Shown piece by piece: positions 1-7,000 of a stretch of 9,425 nucleotides of DNA. Under the pieces are notes generated by a model. The model had not been told where the DNA came from, made no database searches, and saw only the letters and a list, made by a program, of their open reading frames with translations. The DNA lies in contig JAJRDC010000059.1 in the NCBI GenBank assembly GCA_028678635.1, positions 1-9,425 on the forward strand, given 5' to 3'. The DNA is from Methanomicrobiales archaeon (GTDB lineage Archaea > Halobacteriota > Methanomicrobia > Methanomicrobiales > JACTUA01). Within the stretch, counting starts at the first letter, position 1. Every line of letters begins with the position of its first letter. The position numbers and the translations under genes were made by a program.

Positions 1-16
1 GCCGGAGGGACGGCGG

Positions 17-798
17 TCATCCGACCTGAACCGCCAGCATTGACACCGACCCCCCGTCCACGCCCCCGACCGGGAAGGTGATCCGATCCCCCTCCCTGCG
101 CAGCCCCTCCACGTACAGGAAAGGGCAGGTAGTGGTCTGGTGTGGGGACCGCCAGCAGTGCGTCCGGGCCCAGCGTCCCGTAGCTGATCAGCGGTTCGTT
201 CTCGCCCTGCTGCAGGAGGCTCCGCACCATGTCCTCGAATCGCAGCGCCCAGTCGTACGGTTTGACACGCTCCCGACCCCACGCGTAGGCATGCAGGTTG
301 TGGACCAGGTTCCCGCTCCCCACGATGAGGACGCCCTCGTCCCGCAGCGGCGCCAGGCGCTGTCCCAGCCCGTGGTGGAACGCCGGTTCCCGGGGCCGCG
401 TTGATGGAGAGCTGCACCACCGGCACATCGGCCCCGGGGAAGACGGGGCAGAGCACGGCCCAGGTCCCGTGGTCCAGGCCCCACTCCATGTCCGGGCGCA
501 CCGGCAGCGGGGCGAGCAGGGACCGGACCCGCTGTGCAAGGGCAGGATCGCCAGGCGCGGGATAGCTGACACGGTACAGTACCTCGGGGAATCCCCCGAA
601 ATCGTGGATGGTGGGCGGCGCCGCCATTGCAGTGACGGCCGTTTCAGGGACGAACCAGTGGGCTGAGATCGCGAGGATGGCCCGGGGGCGGGGGAGGGCT
701 CTCCCCAGGCCAGACCAGCCCTCGGTCCAGATGTTTTTGCCGATGGCATTCATCGGGTTCCCGTGGCCGACAAAGAGGGCAGGCATCGGTCCGGTCAT
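17..798 (-). pseudogene. ygiD: Class III extradiol (LigB/YgiD, DODA-type) dioxygenase, frameshifted twice
   Basis: Reading down from the ATG at 798-796 gives a protein closely matching the YgiD/4,5-DOPA dioxygenase family, metal-dependent ring-cleaving enzymes of the cytoplasm. The frame breaks twice. One extra base lies in the GGGG run at 392-395 (near codon 136) and one in the AAA run at 120-122 (near codon 226). Deleting one base at each site restores 259 residues, the usual family length, ending SMLAVQVG. In the repaired protein the family histidines are present: H12 (LFVGHGNPM), H47 (ISAHWF), H110 (GLDHGTW), H166 (NLVHNL) and H222 (PDHYLP). Uncorrected, the frame stays open to the left edge of the window and loses H166 and H222. 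A GGTGA Shine-Dalgarno six bases upstream supports this start. The gene diverges from prsW. It may be a real pseudogene or carry homopolymer sequencing errors. The family is certain; the substrate is unknown. Confidence 0.85.
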
Positions 799-804
799 GG
801 GTGG

Positions 805-809
805 TCACC
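805..809 (-). promoter_or_regulatory. Shine-Dalgarno of the dioxygenase gene
   Basis: On the minus strand the bases read GGTGA, complementary to the 16S rRNA 3' end, with six bases between it and the ATG at 798. This favours 798 over the in-frame ATG four codons further in. It sits inside a short inverted repeat, GGGTG-gt-CACCC (799-810). Confidence 0.55.
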
Positions 810-880
810 CCTACCTGTGGAAAGCCGCGGGAAGGGAAAAAGCTGTGCTCCCGTTCCTGCACCGGATCCCTGGCTGCCGG

Positions 881-887
881 TTTTATT
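881..887 (+). promoter_or_regulatory. Possible TATA box for prsW in the divergent spacer
   Basis: The 113-base spacer between the dioxygenase start and the chosen prsW start (799-911) holds one AT-rich element, TTTTATT. Its centre lies about 28 bases before the GTG at 912. Archaeal TATA boxes lie about 26 bases before the transcription start, so the transcript would begin almost at the start codon. That fits a leaderless mRNA and the absence of a Shine-Dalgarno there. No A-rich BRE is evident upstream, so the call is tentative. No clear TATA box for the minus-strand gene was found. Confidence 0.35.
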
Positions 888-911
888 CTCCTGCGGGGCC
901 GAGATGTCTCC

Positions 912-1583
912 GTGGATCCTCTCCTCCTCCTTCCCCTGGCGGTGGCCCCCGGCATCTTCTGGATGTTCTACTTCTACCTGAAGGACCGGTTCGAGCCCGA
1001 ACCCCCCGCCCTCGTGGGCAGTACCTTTCTCCTGGGGGGTCTCGCTGTCATCCCGGTGGCGCTCCTGGAACATCTCTCCCTGTACCTGGTCCCCATGTTT
1101 CTGCTGGCCATCGCCATCGGGCCGCTGATCGAGGAGCTGGCCAAGTTCCTGGTTGTCCGGTGGTTTGCCTACGGTGACCCGGAGTTTGACGAGTCCATGG
1201 ACGGGATCATCTATGCCGTTGCCGCGGCCTTGGGATTCGCCACGCTGGAGAACGTCCTCTACGTGGCCACGTCGGCGTTCATGTCCCTCCCGCTGGGGCT
1301 GGGCGTGGCCGCGGTCCGGGCAATCCTCTCGGTCCCTGCCCATGCTGTCATCTCCCTCTCCTGGGGGGCGGCCCTGGGATGGGCGAAGTTCATGCCCCCG
1401 TGGCAGGGCAGGCTGCTCGTCCTGGCCGGCTTCCTCCTGGCCGTGATCCTGCATGGCGTCTTCAACTTCATGGTGATGGAATCCTTCACCTTCCTGATCC
1501 TTGTGCTCCTGCTCGTCCCCATCGCATGGGTGGTGGCCGGCCGGGTCATCAGCCGGACCCTTGCGAGGGGGCGGGGGGTATGA
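912..1583 (+). CDS. prsW: PrsW-family intramembrane metalloprotease
   Basis: This is a polytopic membrane protein of 223 residues with the PrsW motif set: IEELAKF (E74, E75, K78), DESMDGIIYAVAAALGFA followed by TLEN (D97, G98, E113, N114), SVPAHAVISLSWG (H144) and ILHGVFNF (H181, N185). In this family the glutamates and histidines within membrane helices bind the catalytic metal. Bacillus PrsW cleaves the anti-sigma factor RsiW, but archaea lack such sigma factors, so the substrate here is unknown. Hydrophobic stretches cover roughly residues 3-23, 34-50, 57-85, 98-120, 132-158, 167-187 and 191-212. The frame is open back to an ATG at 801, but the extra 37 residues are hydrophilic and Cys/Arg-rich, unlike family N termini. 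VDPLLLLPLAVAPG is typical, so GTG 912 was chosen. The gene is divergent from the dioxygenase and separated by 205 bases from the next gene. Family confidence is high; the start is moderate. Confidence 0.9.
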   Translation: MDPLLLLPLAVAPGIFWMFYFYLKDRFEPEPPALVGSTFLLGGLAVIPVALLEHLSLYLVPMFLLAIAIGPLIEELAKFLVVRWFAYGDPEFDESMDGIIYAVAAALGFATLENVLYVATSAFMSLPLGLGVAAVRAILSVPAHAVISLSWGAALGWAKFMPPWQGRLLVLAGFLLAVILHGVFNFMVMESFTFLILVLLLVPIAWVVAGRVISRTLARGRGV

Positions 1584-1640
1584 CCACCCTTTGCATCCCG
1601 GTGCCTCGCGATCCCTGAACCGGCGTTCCCCGGCACCCCT

Positions 1641-1663
1641 GATCCGGTATGGTACCCCGGATC
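1641..1663. other. Inverted repeat downstream of prsW
   Basis: GATCC-GGTA-tgg-TACC-cc-GGATC folds into a nine-base-pair hairpin with a two-base bulge, beginning 57 bases after the prsW stop. No T-run follows it, so it is not a typical archaeal terminator. It could be a transcript-end structure or a protein-binding site. The rest of the 1584-1788 spacer shows no gene. Confidence 0.35.
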
Positions 1664-1754
1664 CGCGCCATTCGGCGGCCCGGTGATCTATTCTCCAGCG
1701 GTGGCGCAGGCGTGTCACACCCGGGCCGGTGACGCGTCCCGGAGACGACAGCAA

Positions 1755-1762
1755 CGTATATG
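1755..1762 (+). promoter_or_regulatory. Possible TATA box for the lipoprotein gene
   Basis: CGTATATG lies about 31 bases before the ATG at 1789, as expected for a transcript starting at or just before the start codon. No Shine-Dalgarno precedes that ATG at a useful distance, so a leaderless mRNA is the likely arrangement. Confidence 0.4.
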
Positions 1763-1788
1763 GAGCACCGTCGCCGTACCTACCGATC

Positions 1789-2634
1789 ATGGGTACCGGC
1801 ACCAGGATCCCCCTTCTCCTCTCGATCCTGGTCCTTCTCTCTGCCCTTGCAGGGTGCACCTCACCGGCCCCGTCGCTCACCATCCTCTCCCCGCAGGATG
1901 GTGCCACGGTCCCGGCAGGGAATATCACCGTCACCATCCAGGCCGGGCACTTCCGGATCGTGGACAGACAGGGCCGGGCGAATTCCGAAGGAGAAGGGCA
2001 TGTCCACGTCTACCTGGACGCGGGAACGGTTCCTTCCACCCCCGGCGCGCCGGCGATCCCGGCGGCCTCCGGCACCAGGTGGGCCGCGGTGGCAGAGACT
2101 TCCTACACCTTCACGGATGTCCCGCCCGGGAACCATACCCTCACCGTGCAGCTGGTGAACAATGACCAGACGCCGGTCATCCCCCTCGCGTACCGGTCCG
2201 TCACACTCACGGTGTCCGTCCCCCCATCCCCGGCGGTGACCTTCCTCTCACCCCAGGACGGGGCCACGATCGAAGCGGGGGCCGTCCCGGTCACCCTCCA
2301 GGTGGACAACTTCCGGATTGTGAACCCTGACCACCAGGAGAACATTGCCGGCGAGGGGCACCTGCACTACTACGTGGACATTGGGACCGTACCCTTTGTG
2401 CCCGGGGATCCGGCCATCCCCGCCAGTACCACTATCGCATGGGGGGAGGCGGCAGACACGGCCTTCACCCTCCCGGATCTCCCTCCCGGCATCCATACCC
2501 TCTCGGTGCAGCTCGTGAACAACGACCATACTCCTGTTATCCCGCTGGCGTTCCAGTCCGTGATGGTCATCGCCACCGGGGTGAGGACCGTTCCCCCCAC
2601 GCCCCCGGCCGGCGGAGAAGGATCGTCACGGTAA
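1789..2634 (+). CDS. Secreted lipoprotein with two tandem DUF4399-like domains
   Basis: The 281-residue product begins with an N-terminal export signal (residues 1-22, basic then hydrophobic) ending in a lipobox-like LSALAGC with C23 as the probable lipidation site. It should therefore be anchored on the outer face of the membrane. The mature part is two copies of one domain, about residues 29-142 and 149-262, at a period of exactly 120 residues. Each carries LSPQDGAT, NFRIV or HFRIV, GEGH.H (H71/H73 and H191/H193), PPG.HTL.VQLVNND and TPVIPLA. This pattern resembles DUF4399, a family of unknown function. A Pro/Gly-rich tail follows. The frame is open 20 codons upstream to 1729, but ATG 1789 starts a proper signal peptide and has a TATA-like box at the right distance. 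The paired histidines suggest metal or ligand binding (inference). It stands alone, with no obvious operon partner. Confidence 0.8.
   Translation: MGTGTRIPLLLSILVLLSALAGCTSPAPSLTILSPQDGATVPAGNITVTIQAGHFRIVDRQGRANSEGEGHVHVYLDAGTVPSTPGAPAIPAASGTRWAAVAETSYTFTDVPPGNHTLTVQLVNNDQTPVIPLAYRSVTLTVSVPPSPAVTFLSPQDGATIEAGAVPVTLQVDNFRIVNPDHQENIAGEGHLHYYVDIGTVPFVPGDPAIPASTTIAWGEAADTAFTLPDLPPGIHTLSVQLVNNDHTPVIPLAFQSVMVIATGVRTVPPTPPAGGEGSSR
1873..2574 (+). repeat. Tandem domain duplication within the lipoprotein gene
   Basis: Two units, about 1873-2214 and 2233-2574, encode the two homologous domains in exact 360-base register. DNA similarity is still visible (for example CTCTCCCCGCAGGATG against CTCTCACCCCAGGACG). 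The copies have diverged, which indicates an old internal duplication rather than a recent one. Confidence 0.75.
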
Positions 2635-2742
2635 CGTCGATGGCAGGCCTGACTCCGATCCGGGAGGGAGACCATGACAGGCCGCGTTTCCCCAGGCTTC
2701 CGTGGGACCCCTATCTTGCAAAAATTGAAAATGGGAATTGCC

Positions 2743-2750
2743 TTTTTAAA
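2743..2750 (+). promoter_or_regulatory. Probable TATA box for the signalling operon
   Basis: TTTTTAAA lies in the most AT-rich stretch of the window (about 2716-2770), within the 300-base spacer after the lipoprotein gene. Transcription would start near 2775, giving a leader of about 160 bases before the GTG at 2935. The same T-run could help end the lipoprotein transcript. Apart from this element and the hairpin near 2907-2934, I see nothing in the spacer. Its open frame from 2803 encodes an unremarkable peptide. Confidence 0.45.
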
Positions 2751-2906
2751 CGAAACCGGGATAATGTACCATAGCTCCCCCTGATCCCCCTACTTGTGAG
2801 GATTGGTATGCTCCTGTAGCGGCATCCCCGGGCATGCGATCCAGGAACTGCGAGGGCTGGCACGAACGGATGTCGGGGCGTGTGCTCATGAGAATCTGCG
2901 AATGGA

Positions 2907-2934
2907 ACCACCGGGGCGCTCCCCGGAGGGTGGT
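2907..2934 (+). promoter_or_regulatory. Hairpin overlapping the Shine-Dalgarno of the binding-protein gene
   Basis: CCGGGG-cgct-CCCCGG (2911-2926) is a perfect six-base-pair stem with a four-base loop. It is flanked by ACCA (2907-2910) and TGGT (2931-2934), which can extend it around a bulged AGGG. The Shine-Dalgarno GGAGGG (2925-2930) lies partly in the 3' arm and partly in the bulge. The GTG at 2935 follows the last paired base directly. This could limit ribosome access. Confidence 0.45.
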
Positions 2935-3957
2935 GTGACCCCGGTGAAAGGGAGTAGCCTCGTCCGCACGGCAATCCTTGTCGCAGCCGTGGCCGTGGCA
3001 GGATTGCTGGCATGGTCTTCCCCGGGTCTCCTGACCCGCCTTCCGGAATCCACGGACCCGGTGGTGGTCGCATATTCCCCCTTCGAGTCTACGGCCCTCT
3101 TCTGGATCGCCATGGACCGGCATCTCTTCGAGGAGAATGGCATCAACGTGACCGTGCGCAGGTATCACTCAGGCTCGCTGTCGCTCCAGGGAGTGGTCAG
3201 CGGCGAGGCGGATATTGCCGTCGGCATGTCCGAATTCCCGATGGTCCGGGAAACGTTCGGGAACTCCCCGGTCAGTGTCTTCGGCAACATCGACAGAGCC
3301 AGTTTCATCTACATTATCGGAAGGAAGGATCGCGGGATCCTGAACATCTCGGACCTGAAAGGAAAGCGGGTGGGCACCACCAACGGGACCATCGCAGAAT
3401 TCTTTCTCGGCAGGTTTCTCACACTCCACGGCATGGAGATGCATGACATCACGCCCGTCGATATCGTTGCGCCCGAGGAATGGGTGAGCGCGGTCGCGGA
3501 CGGGGATATCGATGCCATCTCGACCGCGCAGCCGTATGCCTTTGCGGCAAGGGATCGCCTGGGCGAGAACGCCATTTTCTGGCAGGCCCAGGGGGGCCAG
3601 CCCCTGTTCGGGCTCGTCATCGCCACCGATGACTGGCTCCGGGAGCATCCTGACCAGGCGGTCCGGTTCCTCCGGGCGCTCGCGGCCGCCGAGGAGTACG
3701 CCGCCCTGCACCCGGCCGAGTCACGGGCAATCGTGCAGGAACGTCTGGACCTGGATCCCGGCTACATGGACACGGTCTGGGAGCAGAACCAGTTCTCACT
3801 CTCCCTGGACCAGTCGCTCATCATGGCTATGGAGGATGAGGCTCGGTGGCTGATGGCGAACGGCCTCGTGAATGCGAGCGCAGTTCCGAACGTCCGGGAG
3901 CATATCCACACAGAGAGCCTGGAGGAGGTCAGGCCGGGATCGGTGAACATCATATGA
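2935..3957 (+). CDS. Membrane-anchored NMT1/SsuA-type solute-binding protein
   Basis: The product is 340 residues. An N-terminal hydrophobic segment (about 10-28) without a lipobox cysteine should tether it to the outside of the membrane. The rest has the two-lobe pattern of the ABC substrate-binding NMT1/THI5-SsuA-TauA family: VVVAYSPFESTALFWIAMD, LFEENGINV, GVVSGEADIAVGMSEFPMV, DLKGKRVGTTNGTIAEFF (about 141-157), the hinge region GDIDAISTAQPYAFAARD (about 190-207), and a helical C terminus. Relatives bind nitrate, sulfonates, taurine or pyrimidine precursors; the ligand here cannot be read from the sequence. Start: GTG 2935 has GGAGGG five bases upstream. ATG 2902 and GTG 2944 are in frame but have poorer spacing. 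No permease or ATPase gene lies nearby. The next gene, 76 bases on in the same direction, is a histidine kinase, so a role in ligand sensing rather than transport is likely (inference). Confidence 0.82.
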   Translation: MTPVKGSSLVRTAILVAAVAVAGLLAWSSPGLLTRLPESTDPVVVAYSPFESTALFWIAMDRHLFEENGINVTVRRYHSGSLSLQGVVSGEADIAVGMSEFPMVRETFGNSPVSVFGNIDRASFIYIIGRKDRGILNISDLKGKRVGTTNGTIAEFFLGRFLTLHGMEMHDITPVDIVAPEEWVSAVADGDIDAISTAQPYAFAARDRLGENAIFWQAQGGQPLFGLVIATDDWLREHPDQAVRFLRALAAAEEYAALHPAESRAIVQERLDLDPGYMDTVWEQNQFSLSLDQSLIMAMEDEARWLMANGLVNASAVPNVREHIHTESLEEVRPGSVNII

Positions 3958-4033
3958 GCACCTGGGATCTGTCCATGCTCGCCAGACCTGGTATCGCGAT
4001 CGTCCTCCGGCGGTACCGGACAGGGGGGGGACT

Positions 4034-7000
4034 ATGAGGATCAGGACGCAGCTTCTGGTCGCACTGGCGATCTTTGCCATCCTCATTGCCCTCATCTCGG
4101 TGCTCGTGATCGTCACGAACCGGGAGGTGGAACGACTCACCGCCCAGGGGGAGCTCGCGGAGAACATCGCCCTCGAGGCCGGTGAACTGGGATACCTCTC
4201 CAGCGACTATATCCTCTACCGGGAACCCCAGCAGAAAGAGCGGTGGCAGGCCAAGTACGACTCCATCTCCGACCACGTCGCGAGCCTCTCCGTGGACCGT
4301 GCTGAGGAGATGGCCATCGCGGGGAACCTGGCAGCGAACCTGAAGAATACGCGGGCCGTCTTTGAGGACATCGTTTCCGGGCCGGTACCGGCAGGTGGGA
4401 CGGGACCCGCCGTCATCCAGCTCTCCTGGGGCCGGATGGCGGTCCAGAGCCAGGGGATGATCTTTGATGCCGGGAGGCTGGCACGCCTCCTGAGGGAGGA
4501 GGCAGACGGCCTGAAACAGACGAGCAACCTGCTGATCATGACCCTGATGGGAACCTTTGTGGCATTTCTCCTGACCAGCTACTTCTTCTTCTACCGGCGG
4601 ACCGTCAGGTCCATCGATGACCTGCAGGCCGGAACCGAGAAGGTCGGATCAGGCGATCTCACCCATGTCATTGACGAGAGTGCAGATGACGAGATCGGGG
4701 ACCTGGCCAGGGCATTCAACCGGATGACGAGATCTCTCAACACCGTCACCGCCACCAAGATGGATCTGGAGAAGGAAGTGTCAGAACGGAAGCAGGCCGA
4801 GGGTGCACTCAGGGAGAGCGAGGGGCGGCTGAAAGCCCTGTACTCCTCCATGTCCGAGGGCCTGGCCAATCACCAGGTCATCTATGGGGACGGCAGGGCA
4901 GTGGACTACCAAATCACGGACGTGAATCCTGCCTACGAGGTAATCACCGGTCTTCGCCGCGAAAGCGTGGTGGGAAGGATGGCATCCGATGTGTATGGCA
5001 TGGACCCCCCGCCCTACCTTGATACCTATGCACGCGTTGCATCGGCCGGCACCCCGGAACACTTCGAGACCTTTTATCCTCCGCTGGGAAAGCACTTCGC
5101 CATTTCAGTGTTTTCGCCAGGGAAAGGAAGGTTTGCGACCGTCTTCACCGATATCACGGCCCGGAAGCAGGCCGAGGAGGCGCTGCGGGAGAGCGAGCTC
5201 AGGTTCCGGACAGTCGCAGAGAACACGTACGACTGGGAGTTCTGGCTGGATCCGGCGGGCCGGTTCATCTACTGCTCACCCTCCTGCGAGAGGATCACCG
5301 GTTACCGGGCTGAAGAGTTCCTTGCCGATCCCGGCCTCCGGGGTCGCCTCATCCACCCTGATGACCGGGAAATGTTTGACCGGCATATCCATGAGGAAGG
5401 GGAGCGGCAGCAGGCCGGAGGCGGGATATGGCGGTTCGTCCGTCCCGATGGGACCTGGCGCTGGATTGAGCATGTCTGCCAGCCGGTCTACGGGGGGAAA
5501 GGCGAGTTCATCGGCATCCGGGGGAGCAACCGGGACATTACCGACCGGAAGCAGGCCGAGGAGGCGCTGCGGGAGAGCGAAGAGAGGTTCAGGACGATCG
5601 CCGAGACATCCCCGATCCAGATCTCGGTGAGCAGCTCTCATGATGCTACCATCCTGTACGCCAATACGGAATACGCGCAGGCCTTCGGATTCTCCGGAGA
5701 AGAACTCATTGGTGTGAAGGCACCGGACCTGTACTGCAACCAGGATGATCGCGGGGAATTGATCAACACCCTGAAGACAGAAGGTTCTGTCCGGAACCGG
5801 GAGGTCAGGGTAAAACGGAAGGATGGAACGCCGTTCTGGGTTGTCACCTCGGTGACCCCGATCCGTTTCGGCGGAACAGATGCGTTCCTGGGTGCGTCCA
5901 TCGACATCACCGACAGAAAGCGGGCCGAGAGGGCCCTGCACGAGACCAGCCAGTACCTTGAGAACCTGATCAACCATGCGAACGCCCCCATCATTGTATG
6001 GGACCCGCAATTCAGGATTACCCGGTTCAACCATGCATTCGAGCGGCTGAGCGGGCGAACCGCGGAAGAGGTCATTGGCAGGGATCTCGGAATCCTCTTC
6101 CCTGAAGACACCATGTGGGGTTCGATGGACCAGATCCGGAGGACCCTGGAAGGGGAACACTGGGTGGCGGTGGAGATCCCCATCCTCACAAGGAATGGCG
6201 AGCTTCGGACCGTGCTCTGGAACTCGGCCACCCTGTACGGTCCTGATGGCAGGACCGTGGTCTCTGCCATTGCCCAGGGGCAGGATATCACCGAGCGGAA
6301 GAAGGCCGAGGAGGCGCTCCGCGAGACCAGCCAGTACCTGGAGAACCTGATCAATTACGCGAATGCCCCCATCATCGTCTGGGACCCGCAGTTCCGGATC
6401 ACCCGGTTCAATCGGGCGTTTGAACGGCTGACGGGACGGACCGCGGCGGAAGTCCTTGGCCAGGACCTGGGGATCCTCTTTCCCGATGAGAGGAAGTCGG
6501 ATTCAATGGACCACATCCGGAAGACAGTGGCCGGGGAGCGGTGGGAGGTGGTGGAGATCCCCATCCTCACGAAGAAGGGGGAGGTCCGGACCGTGCTCTG
6601 GAACTCGGCCACCCTGTACGGGCCAGACGGGAAAACCGTGCTCTCCGCCATCGCGCAAGGACAGGACATCACCGAGAGGAAACTGGCGGAAGAGGCGCTT
6701 CGGGAAAACGAGGAGCACTTCAAGCTGCTCTACCAGGGTTTGCCGATATCCGCCGTTGTCTTCCAGAGGGTAGGCGAGGATTTTGTGATCAGGGATTATA
6801 ACCAGGCATCCCAGGTGTTCACAGGGGGGACGATGGAAACCTTTGTCGGGAAGACGGCCCGCGAGCTCTACGGTTCACGCCCAGACATCCTCGATAAGTT
6901 CGTCCTCGCATGGGACACGCAAACCACCCAGACCTTGCAGTCCCGGTACCGCACGGTTAGCACGGGGCAGGATATATTCCTGACCCTGACGCTGGCATAC

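Noticed and set aside
795..1937. A 380-codon minus-strand open frame across prsW and the lipoprotein start
   Set aside because: Its product is Arg/Gly/Asp-rich with no domain, it runs antisense to a clear PrsW protein, and it crosses an intergenic region.
1683..2165. A 160-codon plus-strand frame overlapping the lipoprotein gene
   Set aside because: It is out of frame with a convincing signal peptide and duplicated domain, and its translation is Pro/Arg/His-rich noise.
3958..4033. A possible second promoter between the binding protein and the kinase
   Set aside because: The 76-base gap is GC-rich with no TATA-like element, so read-through from the upstream promoter is simpler.
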